Part shown: one piece after another, positions 17,555-27,453 of the stretch
Numbering within the stretch: position 1 is the stretch's first letter
Layout: the number at the start of each line of letters is the position of its first letter
Origin: Sphingobacterium sp. UBA4616
GTDB taxonomy: Bacteria; Bacteroidota; Bacteroidia; Sphingobacteriales; Sphingobacteriaceae
Length of the DNA: 52,077 nucleotides
Direction of reading: 5' to 3'
NCBI GenBank assembly: GCA_002386525.1
Contig: DGIS01000020.1
Span: forward strand, 216,069-268,145
Notes under the pieces: generated by a model
Told to the model about the DNA's origin: nothing
Database searches by the model: none
What the model saw: the letters and a program-made list of their open reading frames with translations, nothing else
Made by a program: the position numbers and the translations under genes

Positions 17555-19951
17555 TTATTCATCCCGTAAACTATTGACGGGATTGATGCGGGCCGTCTGG
17601 AATATCCGGACAGCAATAATCGTTAACGTCGTCAAACCCATAAATAATCCCGTGAAAACAAAGAGAGCAATCGGAACATCGATATGGTAGTAAAAATTTT
17701 CCAGCCATTTGTGCGTAAACCACCATGCTATGGGGAAGGCGATTAGAATCGCAATCAGCAAGAGCACGATAAAGGATCTGGAAATCATATAGCTGATCGT
17801 ATTTACCGAAGCACCGAGCACTTTACGGATACCGATTTCTTTTACCCGTCGTTCTAACGTATAAATGGCAATGGCTACGATCCCTAAGATAGCAATCAGC
17901 ATACTGGCTCCTGTAAAAAGTGCCAATTGCTGGTACTGCTTTTTCTCTTTGTTATATTGATGCTGCACCTGATCTTCCTGCCAGTTGAATTGCGCGATCC
18001 GATTAGGGAAAAAGTGGTTCCAGGTGCTGTTTACCAGTGCTAAAGCTTCCTTTTTCTTACCTTCTTGCACGCGGATAAGCATGCAGCTGCCTTCCCATTC
18101 ATTTTGCGCTTTAATCACAAAAGGACCGATCGGAAACTTTAAACTTGCTCCGTTGAACTCTTTAAATACGCCTACAGGTGTATTGTTTAAAGGCTCATTG
18201 CTCTTATTAAGTTTTAAAGACAGCCGCTGGGCGGTCTGTTCGGAAACGAGCATATTGGTAAGTACCCGTTGTCCGGCCTGAATCGAATCTGTAAACGGTC
18301 TATCCAGCGCATAGTCCGCACTTAAAGGCCGGCCATTAAGGAGTTTTATGCCCATTGTTTTGATGTAATCATAATCCGCATAGACAAATACCACTGGGAG
18401 TTCTTTGTTCGGATTGTTAGGGTCTGCTACTGTTTTAAAATCCACACTACCACTAAAGGGCGTCCAGCTTGTGAGACTGACCGAAGAGATGTACGAATGT
18501 TTTAATAGCTCCTGTTTGAAGGCCTGATCCTTCCCCTCCCAGGAGGTATAATTGATAGCCAAGAGATTTTTGGGCTCATAGCCAAGATCTTTGTTGTACA
18601 GATAGTGCAATTGCGCCCGCATGGACATCATACAGATCGCTACGACGATGGCAATGGCAAACTGGAAAATCACCAATACTTTGGTAAATGCCATATTTAG
18701 GGGGAGCTTGAAGAAAGAAAGCTGTTTCCGAAGTTCTAGGGACGGATGTGTTTTTGATAGTGACAAGGCTGTAGGTATGCTACAAATCCAGCCCAGAACG
18801 ATCCACATAGATAGCAGTCCAACAAACATGAAGAAGGAATGTTGATAGCTCATGGTCAAAGGATGTTCTAAATAGTGTTCAAATGCAGGACTGATAAGCA
18901 CATAAACAAAAAATCCAATCAGAAAAGAGCCGGCAAAGAGCATGGTACTCTCAAGGCCCATCTGTAGGATCAGATTTTTTCGGCTTGCTCCCAGTACTTT
19001 GCGGATACCGATCTGTTGTGTACGTTTGAGCGCATGGGCAAAGCTCAGGTTGATGTAATTGATACTGACCAATACAAGGATCAAGATCGCTATTCCTGCT
19101 AGCAGATAAATGTCTTGCATAGGATTCTCCCAGCCTGTAATACTTCGCAAGTGTATATCTGTGATGGGTTCAATGAAAAGATTGTGCTCTTTCAGCCAAT
19201 CACCTAGTTTTTGCGTATTATACCACTTGTTTATCTTGTCTGAAAAACTTTTAACATCAGTTGTACTTTTGAGCAACAGAATTTGTGTTTGTAACGAACC
19301 ACTTTTTTCGGGATTGAATTCATTCACCTTAGGCATCAGCACAAAGGCTTCGGCCTGAAAGGAAGAGTTATGGGGCATATCCTCGATAATTGCATTAACA
19401 TAGTAAGCTTCGGGTTTCCCTTCTTGTGGTTTATTGTAGAATGTGCTACCGAGCACGTCTTTGCCACCGAAGTATTTTTGTACCCCAGAGGCTGTCAATG
19501 TGATATTTTTTGCTCCGGCAATAACGTGTTTCGGATTACCTGCGATGATTTTTGTATCAAAAAGATTGAAAAAACCGCTGTCGATTTCCAGCGTATTGAT
19601 TTCGGTAAACTGCTTTGAGCCCTTGTTTATTGTTAATTTTGTTGAAAATGAATGGATTGAAGTATAGCCAAGTACTTCTGGGAAATGAGCTTTTAATGTT
19701 GCAGAGATACCTTCAGGAGCTCCCGAATTATTGTTTGTGAATCCTTCCTGTATTTCTTTGGGCACAATTCGCATTCTGTAGAGCTCTTTGGAGTTGCTCC
19801 ATTGTCTGTCGTAGGAAAGCTCATCAACCACAAGCGCACTGATTAGCATAAAAACCAGCAGGGCAATCGTTAAACCAACGAGGTTTGATAGCGAATAGAT
19901 ACGATTGCGCATCAATGTCCGCCAAGCGGTTTTAAGATAGTTCTTTATCAT
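17555..19951 (-). CDS. MacB/FtsX-type ABC permease P3
   Basis: 798 residues, second gene of unit C, 27 bp after P4. The signatures are QIGIRKVLGAS (314 on) and EIGIRKVLGAS (705 on). The first periplasmic domain contains EDMPHNSSF. The second reads SLTSWTPFSGS and later VFKEFNGASLKF; the W-T-P pattern is shared with P6, and both keep an extended loop after the NGR/KGR step, so P3 and P6 look like sisters. The TM7-TM8 loop is less typical (WLENFYYHIDVPIALF). The C terminus is NPVNSLRDE. Confidence 0.94.
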   Translation of the reverse strand: MIKNYLKTAWRTLMRNRIYSLSNLVGLTIALLVFMLISALVVDELSYDRQWSNSKELYRMRIVPKEIQEGFTNNNSGAPEGISATLKAHFPEVLGYTSIHSFSTKLTINKGSKQFTEINTLEIDSGFFNLFDTKIIAGNPKHVIAGAKNITLTASGVQKYFGGKDVLGSTFYNKPQEGKPEAYYVNAIIEDMPHNSSFQAEAFVLMPKVNEFNPEKSGSLQTQILLLKSTTDVKSFSDKINKWYNTQKLGDWLKEHNLFIEPITDIHLRSITGWENPMQDIYLLAGIAILILVLVSINYINLSFAHALKRTQQIGIRKVLGASRKNLILQMGLESTMLFAGSFLIGFFVYVLISPAFEHYLEHPLTMSYQHSFFMFVGLLSMWIVLGWICSIPTALSLSKTHPSLELRKQLSFFKLPLNMAFTKVLVIFQFAIAIVVAICMMSMRAQLHYLYNKDLGYEPKNLLAINYTSWEGKDQAFKQELLKHSYISSVSLTSWTPFSGSVDFKTVADPNNPNKELPVVFVYADYDYIKTMGIKLLNGRPLSADYALDRPFTDSIQAGQRVLTNMLVSEQTAQRLSLKLNKSNEPLNNTPVGVFKEFNGASLKFPIGPFVIKAQNEWEGSCMLIRVQEGKKKEALALVNSTWNHFFPNRIAQFNWQEDQVQHQYNKEKKQYQQLALFTGASMLIAILGIVAIAIYTLERRVKEIGIRKVLGASVNTISYMISRSFIVLLLIAILIAFPIAWWFTHKWLENFYYHIDVPIALFVFTGLFMGLTTLTIIAVRIFQTARINPVNSLRDE

Positions 19952-19978
19952 ACTGTTTATATGGATTGGTTTCTGACA

Positions 19979-22384
19979 TTATTCATCTCTCAATTTTTCA
20001 ACCGGATTAAATCGGGTGGCCCGAAATACAATAATGGCAACCAATAAACTTAGTAAACCAATTAATGTTCCTAGTGGTAACAAGTAGGTAAGAACATTGA
20101 TATCTATGCGGATGATGTAATTTTGAAGCCAGTATTGCATCAATAGATAACTCAGTGGAACCGTCGTCAATGCCGCAAATAGGAATATTCCGTAGTACTC
20201 CTTCGAAAATAACACCATTAAATGTGCTAACGATGCACCGAGTACTTTGCGGATACCGACTTCTTTATTCCGCAAATGGATGGAAAGGGATATTAATCCG
20301 GTGAGCCCCAATGCCACGATCAGCAGCGAAACGACCGTAGCCAACTGTGATGCACGATGCAGCTGCAGTTCAGTTTCATATAAATTTTTGATGCGTTCAT
20401 CCATAAATTGATATTCGAAAGGAGCATCAGGCATCAACGTTTTCCATTTTTTTTCGAGTTGTTGTACTGTATTGGAAAGAGAGCCTTGCTTTAAACGGAT
20501 GCTAAGGTATCGATATTGTAAGCTTTCCTGTACATCTGTCCATACGATAGGCGGAGAGGCCTGGTGAAGTGAATTGGCCACAAAGTTTTCAGCAACGCCT
20601 AAAATAGTCATTTTGTAACTTGGATCAGCTAGAGCAATCTGCTGACCAATAGCTTGCTCGGCATTTTTAAAACCAAAATCGTCCATGGCTTTTTTATTGA
20701 TCACAACTGGCCTATTATTTGCATTGGCAACATAGTTTTTAGGGAGAAAAGTTCCAGCAACTAGTGGTATCTCATAGGTCTCCAAAAAGTGACTATCACT
20801 TGTAATCCGTTGTACCTGGATTTCTTTGTCGTCAGTCGTCCCGAATGCTGGCTGCATATTGGATCCCAGCAATCCAGGTATTTCATAAGATAAGGTTACT
20901 GATTTAACTTCTGGTTGCAAGCTGAGTTCTTGTTGCACAGTCTCCATTTTGCGAACGCCATTTTCGGACCAGTCTCTGGGTACTTGGACAGTTAATAAAT
21001 AGTCTTTGTTGTAACCTAGATTGCTATGGAGAAATAGATCAACTTGTTTAGAAATAATTAGCGTACAGACAAGCAGGAGCAAAGCTACCCCAAATTGAAA
21101 AAACAAAAGAATTTTTCGCACCAGCTGTTTGCCTCCTAGCGTCGAAAATTGATTTTTGACTGCAGGAAGTACCGCTATATTGGAAAGTTTAATGGCTGGG
21201 TAGAGCCCGGCCAGTAGGCCAATGAATAACGTCATTATACCCAATAATCCAAAAAAGTAAATCGGCAATTCCACTAAGGTGGGCAGCTTTCGCATCAAGA
21301 TATGCTCAAAAATTGGACTTGCGATGATATAAAGCGGCAGACTGATCAATGCTGCTATGCTCACGATTAGGATATATTCGGTCATCAATTGCCTGATAAG
21401 CTGTATTCGAGATGATCCCATCATCTTGCGAACACCGATTTCCTTTAATCGGGTAATGTGCTGAGCGATACTAAAATTGATGAAATTGATGATAGCCATA
21501 ATCAGGATAAAAATGGCCGTCCAAATCAATGTCTGTATCATTTTACGCACGGCCCCTTGGTTGTCATCCAAATAATAGGTTTTCAATGGTTTTAGATCAG
21601 GGCTATATTCACTGGAAAATTCCTTATCGGTATTTTTTCTTACCAACGTTTCAATGGCGGCATCTACGCGATCCAAGCTTACACCTGGTTTCAATTCGAT
21701 ATAACCGGCAATATAAGGGTTATTCCAATTGTCTATAGATCGACCAAAGAATTCCTCATTGATGATCGGTAAAAATATGTCTGCATGCATATTCTTTGTG
21801 AGATCCATAATGGCATTTTGGACGTCGGATCTAATGATTGCTGTAATTTCAAAATCGTGTTTTTCACCCTTGAAATTTTTTATCTGTAGCGATTTGCCGA
21901 GTACATCCACATGCCCGAAATATTTTATGGCAGCTTTGTCACTGATGACAACTGAAAAGGGATTATTTAAAGCCGTATTAGCATTGCCCGCCAGCATATG
22001 GAATCCGAACATCGTCAATAGGCTGGGATCTCCGAGAGACATCCCTTCTTCATGGATTGTCGAACCGTTGGCTACGATACCTGTCAATCCATCAATCCGA
22101 TAATAATTAGAGACCAGATTGGGATACTCCTCATGTAAGGCTTTAGGGAGCGCCCCTAATGTGGTTAAGTTAATACCAAATCCTTCTTTCTTATACTTGC
22201 TTTGCAACAAAAATTGCCGGTCAATATTTCTGATGCTGCTATTCACTTGATGTACATCCCATATATAGGCGCCTACAAGTAGGAGAAAAGTAATACCGCA
22301 GGTCAATCCAATTAGATTGATCAGATTTTGCACTTTTTTCTTTCCGATATTTCGCCAAGCAATTTTGAAGTTTGTAAAGTTCAT
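19979..22384 (-). CDS. MacB/FtsX-type ABC permease P4
   Basis: 801 residues, first gene of unit C, directly behind a sigma-54 element and enhancer box. The signatures are EIGVRKMMGSS (315 on) and EVGIRKVLGAS (708 on). Two features shared by almost all other paralogues are missing: the S-[YF]-[DEN] motif after TM1 (here DVHQVNSS) and the D-x-P-x-N-S motif in the first periplasmic domain (here RSDVQNAIM). The second domain has VAENFVANSLHQ. The C terminus is NPVEKLRDE. The divergence points to a different periplasmic partner or substrate. Confidence 0.94.
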   Translation of the reverse strand: MNFTNFKIAWRNIGKKKVQNLINLIGLTCGITFLLLVGAYIWDVHQVNSSIRNIDRQFLLQSKYKKEGFGINLTTLGALPKALHEEYPNLVSNYYRIDGLTGIVANGSTIHEEGMSLGDPSLLTMFGFHMLAGNANTALNNPFSVVISDKAAIKYFGHVDVLGKSLQIKNFKGEKHDFEITAIIRSDVQNAIMDLTKNMHADIFLPIINEEFFGRSIDNWNNPYIAGYIELKPGVSLDRVDAAIETLVRKNTDKEFSSEYSPDLKPLKTYYLDDNQGAVRKMIQTLIWTAIFILIMAIINFINFSIAQHITRLKEIGVRKMMGSSRIQLIRQLMTEYILIVSIAALISLPLYIIASPIFEHILMRKLPTLVELPIYFFGLLGIMTLFIGLLAGLYPAIKLSNIAVLPAVKNQFSTLGGKQLVRKILLFFQFGVALLLLVCTLIISKQVDLFLHSNLGYNKDYLLTVQVPRDWSENGVRKMETVQQELSLQPEVKSVTLSYEIPGLLGSNMQPAFGTTDDKEIQVQRITSDSHFLETYEIPLVAGTFLPKNYVANANNRPVVINKKAMDDFGFKNAEQAIGQQIALADPSYKMTILGVAENFVANSLHQASPPIVWTDVQESLQYRYLSIRLKQGSLSNTVQQLEKKWKTLMPDAPFEYQFMDERIKNLYETELQLHRASQLATVVSLLIVALGLTGLISLSIHLRNKEVGIRKVLGASLAHLMVLFSKEYYGIFLFAALTTVPLSYLLMQYWLQNYIIRIDINVLTYLLPLGTLIGLLSLLVAIIVFRATRFNPVEKLRDE

Positions 22385-22412
22385 TGTTTTATACTAAGAA
22401 TTTATTCCGTTT

Positions 22413-22442
22413 GTGGAGCTGCTAATAGCTTGTGTGCTCCAC
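22413..22442 (-). other. Leader hairpin at the 5' end of the unit C transcript
   Basis: A 7-bp inverted repeat, GTGGAGC (22413-22419) and GCTCCAC (22436-22442), lies between the sigma-54 element and the P4 start. Transcription from that element would begin near 22447, so the stem would form at the very 5' end of the mRNA. Confidence 0.45.
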
Positions 22443-22457
22443 TTAAAAAATTAAAAA

Positions 22458-22473
22458 TACAAATGTTTGGCCA
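22458..22473 (-). promoter_or_regulatory. Sigma-54 type -24/-12 promoter of unit C
   Basis: Minus-strand TGGCCAAACATTTGTA: TGGC at -24 and TTTG at -12, with GG and GT 12 bp apart. It is 53 bp from box C and 73 bp before the P4 start. Confidence 0.65.
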
Positions 22474-22526
22474 AGCAATTATCCTGTTGATCATTAACGG
22501 GTTGCCTTCCTCATTCTTTTACTTGC

Positions 22527-22564
22527 TGTTCGATATCGGACAGTGCTTTGTCCACCGCTGAACA
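22527..22564. promoter_or_regulatory. Enhancer-like palindrome pair, box C
   Basis: TGTTCGATATCGGACA (22527-22542) and TGTCCACCGCTGAACA (22549-22564), separated by 6 bp. The pair begins only 12 bp past the P5 stop and lies upstream of P4. Confidence 0.78.
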
Positions 22565-22576
22565 GACAAGTCTATT

Positions 22577-24982
22577 TTATTCATCGCGTAGACTGTCAAC
22601 AGGCTTTGTTATGGCCGCGCGTATCGCTTGTGAACTTACAGTAATTAAAGCAATAAAGACGGCTAGAGCTCCTGCTAGCACAAACATCCACCATTGCATC
22701 TCAATACGGTACGCGAAATTCTCTAACCATTTGTGCATTATCCACCAAGCTAGGGGAGAAGCAATGATAATGGCACTGAGAACGAGTTTGACGAACTCAA
22801 TGGAAAGCATGAGTGTGATATCTGAAACTGTAGCCCCAATAACTTTTCGGACCCCTATTTCTTTTCTGCGTTGATTGGCGGTGAAAATAGCCAAGCCGAA
22901 TAAACCAAGGCAGGCCACAAAAATAGTCAGTCCTGCAAAGATGCTCAGTAATTTACCCGTTTTCACTTCTGCTTGGTAGGTTTGTGCGTATCGGTCATCC
23001 AAAAAGGAATAGCTGAATGGAATGTCTGTTGGAAAGGAGCGATAGAGAGACGCTAATTTTTGAATGAGCTTATCCATATCGGCTGTTTGTATTTTGAGAA
23101 TCAAACTCCCGGCTTGATCGCTAAGAACCATCACAAGCGGGGAGATCTGCTCATGTAAAGAGCGAAAATGAAAATCCTTAACGACACCAATAACACGATA
23201 GCTTTTGTTGTCTTTATTGGTCAATATTTTACCAAGGCTATGATCGTTCCAACCTAGATCTTTTGCTGCGGTTTCATTGATGATGACAGAAAGGCTGTCA
23301 CTACCAAATGTTTTTGCGAAATTTCGTCCTTCTTTAAGCTGCATACCCATAACCGGAATATATTCTTCATCTATATCGTAACGAATCGTTTTGACCCATT
23401 GATCAGTATTGCCATCTGGATAGATGAAAAAATTGTTGTTGTTACTTTCTCCGGCAGGGAGATAGGACGAATGAGAGACATGCTTGATTCTGCTATCTTG
23501 CAGCAATAAATTATAATATGTCTTTTCGTTTTTCCCTAAAGGCCAGCTCGGTATAATAAGGACATTATCCTTGTTATATCCAAGTTTAATATGACGCATA
23601 TAATCCAGCTGCTGAACAACGACCACGGTTCCAAAGATAAGTCCGACGGAAATGATGAATTGAAATACAACAAGTCCACTGCGTAAATTAAGGCCTTTAG
23701 TCGAACGACTTATTTTCCCTTTTAATACACGAAGTGGATTAAATGAGGACAGATATAACGCGGGATAGCTGCTGGAAAATAGACCGACGACTAAACCAAA
23801 AGTTAGCAGGAAGGGAATAATTTTAAAAGCGTCAAGTTTTTGAATTTCAATCTCTTTTCCTGAAATTTGATTAAATAGAGGAAGGACAAGTAAAACAATT
23901 CCCAAAGCTATTCCTAAGGCAATATAGGTCAGGAGGACACCCTCCAGCATAAACTGTCGCATCAGGTTTTGCTTGTCGGCACCCAATACTTTTCGTACGC
24001 CAACTTCTTTACATCGTTTAAAACCACTTGCTGTAGATAGATTCATGAAATTAATTGTGGCAATCAATAGCATAAAGAGCGCAATAGCGCTGAAAATGTA
24101 AACGTACCTTATATCCCCTGGAGCGCTGAGGTCGTAGTTGAAATTTGAATGTAGATGGATATCTGTTAGCGGCTGTAGGTAAAGCCCGATCTTATTTCCC
24201 GTCTTCTTGTATTCTTGGTAACTCATGCCAAAACCTGCCATAAATTGTGTGGCAACATGTTTGTCGAATAGAGTGGCTAAGTTTTTTTCGAGCTTTTCAC
24301 GTGAAGCATTTTTCGAAAGCAGTGCATAAGTATAGTATTCGGAAGTCATCCACGAATCTGATCGTGAATCTTCAAGTGCATCCAAAGAGGTAAACACATC
24401 AAAATGAAAATGGGAGTTTTGAGGGATATCTTTGATTACTCCAGTAATTTTGAGGATATTTGGACTGTCTTTGATGATGAGGTCTCGACCGACAACATCG
24501 TTTGTGCCGAAGTATTTTAAGGCGGTGGATTCGGATATTACTGCAGAATTTGGGGAAGAAATAGCTGTAGACAAATTTCCTTTGATAAAAGGGAGCGTGA
24601 AAATTCTGAAGAAAGAAGCATCCACAAAAGCCATTTTTTCTTCGTGAAACACTTTATTATTGACGACAAATAGGGGAGAGCCACCGATTCTTAAGCGCGT
24701 GGTTTCTTCAACTTCGGGCAGCTCCGCCTTCATGGTCGAAGCAACAGGTGGCATCACATGTGCCTCATTGATTGTTCCACCCTTAACAGTTCCTCTGAAA
24801 ACGACACGGACAATGCGATCTGCATGCACATTATAACGATCAAAGCTAAATTCATCGCTTACGTATAAACTGATTAGCAAACAGGTTGCAATCCCCATCG
24901 CTAACCCCGTTATGTTGATCAGTGAAGTGGATAAATTTCGGGTTAAATTCCGCCATGCTATTTTTAAATTGTTCTTGATCAT
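22577..24982 (-). CDS. MacB/FtsX-type ABC permease P5
   Basis: 801 residues, last gene of unit B. The signatures are EVGVRKVLGAD (326 on) and EIGVRKVIGAT (708 on). The first periplasmic domain carries KDIPQNSHFHFDVF; the second carries VVKDFHFRSLHEQISPLV, the closest match to the family consensus in the array, and a distinctive poly-Asn run (SNNNNF). The C terminus KPVDSLRDE has Lys in place of the Asn found in all the others. P6 ends 32 bp upstream, so they are co-transcribed. The gene ends 12 bp before box C without a clear terminator. Confidence 0.94.
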   Translation of the reverse strand: MIKNNLKIAWRNLTRNLSTSLINITGLAMGIATCLLISLYVSDEFSFDRYNVHADRIVRVVFRGTVKGGTINEAHVMPPVASTMKAELPEVEETTRLRIGGSPLFVVNNKVFHEEKMAFVDASFFRIFTLPFIKGNLSTAISSPNSAVISESTALKYFGTNDVVGRDLIIKDSPNILKITGVIKDIPQNSHFHFDVFTSLDALEDSRSDSWMTSEYYTYALLSKNASREKLEKNLATLFDKHVATQFMAGFGMSYQEYKKTGNKIGLYLQPLTDIHLHSNFNYDLSAPGDIRYVYIFSAIALFMLLIATINFMNLSTASGFKRCKEVGVRKVLGADKQNLMRQFMLEGVLLTYIALGIALGIVLLVLPLFNQISGKEIEIQKLDAFKIIPFLLTFGLVVGLFSSSYPALYLSSFNPLRVLKGKISRSTKGLNLRSGLVVFQFIISVGLIFGTVVVVQQLDYMRHIKLGYNKDNVLIIPSWPLGKNEKTYYNLLLQDSRIKHVSHSSYLPAGESNNNNFFIYPDGNTDQWVKTIRYDIDEEYIPVMGMQLKEGRNFAKTFGSDSLSVIINETAAKDLGWNDHSLGKILTNKDNKSYRVIGVVKDFHFRSLHEQISPLVMVLSDQAGSLILKIQTADMDKLIQKLASLYRSFPTDIPFSYSFLDDRYAQTYQAEVKTGKLLSIFAGLTIFVACLGLFGLAIFTANQRRKEIGVRKVIGATVSDITLMLSIEFVKLVLSAIIIASPLAWWIMHKWLENFAYRIEMQWWMFVLAGALAVFIALITVSSQAIRAAITKPVDSLRDE

Positions 24983-25014
24983 ATGGATGACGCTTAATGC
25001 TTTTATAATATAAC

Positions 25015-27408
25015 TTACTCATCACGCAAACTATCAACGGGATTTACTAAAGCTGCTCGTATTGTTTGGATATTGGCGGTAATGATACAGATCAAAAACA
25101 CGACAAGAGCAGCAAGGGTAAAGTACCACCATTGTACCCCCACATTGTAGGCATAATCTTCGAGCCATTTTTTTGAAAGATACCACCCTATAGGACTGGC
25201 AATAACAATAGCGAGGGAGGTTAAAATGAGATAATCTTTTGAAAAGAGATGCGATAGGTCCAGCACTGTTGCGCCTAGGACTTTGCGAATGCCAATTTCT
25301 TTCGTTCGCTGTTCAAGATTTTGCATAATTAAACCCGTAATACCCAATGCAGAGATCAATAACGCCAATGTACTGAATAAAATAAATAATTGCACTTGCT
25401 TGCCCTCTTTTTCATATTGCTGTGCAATTAGCTCATCGATCCATTGATAAGACAGGTATTTGTGAGGATAGGTATGCTGAAAAATTTTAGATACCGATTG
25501 AAGGATATGTTGTTCTTGTCCTTCCCCCACTTTTATCAGTATATTGCCGCTTCCATTAAAATCTTTAGCCAAAATCACCGTCGGTACGATCTTGAAACGA
25601 AAAGACTCACTATGAAAATCTTTAATGATGCCGACGGGGATAATCTGAAGGTCTTTATACAGGACACCGAGTCTGTCTATGCCAAGCATTCTTGCTGTAC
25701 TTTCGGTTACAAGAGCATTGTTGACTCCGTCCTCTACCAACCCCATTTCAACATGTGTGTAATCTTCGGGAGTTAATAGTCGTCCCTTAACCAATTGGAT
25801 TCCCAATGTCTTGGAGAGATTGATATCACCGCCGATGAAACTGACTTGGATTTTTTTTTCAGGACTATACTTGTCTGCGATTGTCTTGACAAGATAGCCT
25901 GAACCAATTGTCGGTGTCCAGTTAGCTATGCTGACCGATTCAACACCAGTGAGTTGGCTTATTCGGTCTTTTATATCTGTATTTTGTGTTCCCGTGTTGA
26001 AATAATCGATGTTGAGCACATTACTGACCTCGATCCCCAAGGGTGCTGATTGCATATAGACAAGTTGTGATTTGATTGTTATAAGTCCAATAATGACGAT
26101 AATAGTGATGCTAAACTGTATTGTGATAAGTGTTTTTTTAATAAACATTTCAACATTCGGAATTTTGGATAGCTTATTTTTCAAGGCATCCGAACTCTTA
26201 AGTCCAGAAACCATCCATGCGGGATAAAAGCCAATCAATAGACCAAGAGCGAGCGATATCGTCAAAAAGGACAGTACCAATGGAAGCTGTATGGACCTTA
26301 TATAAGCGAGATTATAGCCTATAAAGTTTTCCAGTTGGGACAATCCAAGTTTAAAAAGAAGTAAGCTACATAATGCGGAAATAAAAAACAGCAGGGTTGT
26401 TTCAAATAGCATTCCTCGAACCATCTGGGGGCGGCTGGCTCCCATGATCTTATGGATATGCAGCGTTCTTAATTTTTTAACGGTTCTTACAGCGTAGATA
26501 TTAATAAAATTGATGAAGGAAACAATAAGGACCAAAATGGCAACGCCTACAAATATGTTTGTTATTTTTTGGTCGCCACTGATTTCTACACTTCCTAATG
26601 GCTCCATATAGATATCCTGAATAGGCTGCAGGCGAAAGGAAGCCACATGTTGTGTGTTTGGAATCAGGTATTCTCTATACCAATGATTGAGTTTCTGTTC
26701 AAGCGTTATCCTTGATGTCCCGGCTTTTAGCTGTACAAATTGTTCTGTGTAGTAGCCTGAGCCATCTTTACTTAATTCCATCGATATTTTTGGAACTAAA
26801 GCAATGATGGAAGCTCTGAGCGTTGAATTATAGGGAAGATTATCCATGACACCCGTAATGATATATTCGGAAGGCTGATCAGCATAGGGGTCGGCACTTT
26901 GGATAATCTTTCCAATGACATTTTCGTTCTTAAAGTACTTTTCTTTAAATTCTTTGTCAATGAGTAAGTTTGTTTTTCCTTGAACGAGTTGCTTCGGATT
27001 GCCTTCAAGAATCTGGATGCTCAGCATGTCCAAAATACATGTTTCCGATTCCAAAGCCTGTACTGCTATGGGCTGCGTGGTGTTGGAATCCGGTTTTAGA
27101 TAATATTTTCTAGATTCTATACGAGCTTCATTTCGAATTTCTGGAAATACTTGTTTTAATTCTGTACTTAAATTAACCAACGTTCTCGACATTTGTCGTT
27201 CAAGACCAGCAGTAGAATCTATAGTAACAATACGGAAAAGATGATCGGCATTTTTCCAGGTTCTGTCATACGAATTTTCTTCAATAACCAGGGCAAACAC
27301 CAGAAGACACAAGGAGAAACCCATGCTTAAACCTAAGATATTGATCCAAGTGTATTGCCAGTTTTTAATAAGGCTGCGGAGGGCAAGTTTGAACGAATTC
27401 ATAGTCAT
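25015..27408 (-). CDS. MacB/FtsX-type ABC permease P6
   Basis: 797 residues, fourth gene of unit B. The first-half signature is badly degenerate (LRTLHIHKIMGAS, about 313-325, lacking the Glu and the Arg), while the second is intact (EIGIRKVLGAT from 704). The TM2 end reads INFINIYAVR in place of INFINLSTA. The first periplasmic domain has DNLPYNSTL; the second has SIANWTPTIGS, as in P3. Its last 40 bp are nearly identical to those of P7 even at silent positions. C terminus NPVDSLRDE. Confidence 0.94.
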   Translation of the reverse strand: MTMNSFKLALRSLIKNWQYTWINILGLSMGFSLCLLVFALVIEENSYDRTWKNADHLFRIVTIDSTAGLERQMSRTLVNLSTELKQVFPEIRNEARIESRKYYLKPDSNTTQPIAVQALESETCILDMLSIQILEGNPKQLVQGKTNLLIDKEFKEKYFKNENVIGKIIQSADPYADQPSEYIITGVMDNLPYNSTLRASIIALVPKISMELSKDGSGYYTEQFVQLKAGTSRITLEQKLNHWYREYLIPNTQHVASFRLQPIQDIYMEPLGSVEISGDQKITNIFVGVAILVLIVSFINFINIYAVRTVKKLRTLHIHKIMGASRPQMVRGMLFETTLLFFISALCSLLLFKLGLSQLENFIGYNLAYIRSIQLPLVLSFLTISLALGLLIGFYPAWMVSGLKSSDALKNKLSKIPNVEMFIKKTLITIQFSITIIVIIGLITIKSQLVYMQSAPLGIEVSNVLNIDYFNTGTQNTDIKDRISQLTGVESVSIANWTPTIGSGYLVKTIADKYSPEKKIQVSFIGGDINLSKTLGIQLVKGRLLTPEDYTHVEMGLVEDGVNNALVTESTARMLGIDRLGVLYKDLQIIPVGIIKDFHSESFRFKIVPTVILAKDFNGSGNILIKVGEGQEQHILQSVSKIFQHTYPHKYLSYQWIDELIAQQYEKEGKQVQLFILFSTLALLISALGITGLIMQNLEQRTKEIGIRKVLGATVLDLSHLFSKDYLILTSLAIVIASPIGWYLSKKWLEDYAYNVGVQWWYFTLAALVVFLICIITANIQTIRAALVNPVDSLRDE

Positions 27409-27453
27409 CTATCCGGTATAAAGCTATCGAAAAAAATAATGGTAAACGTTAGG

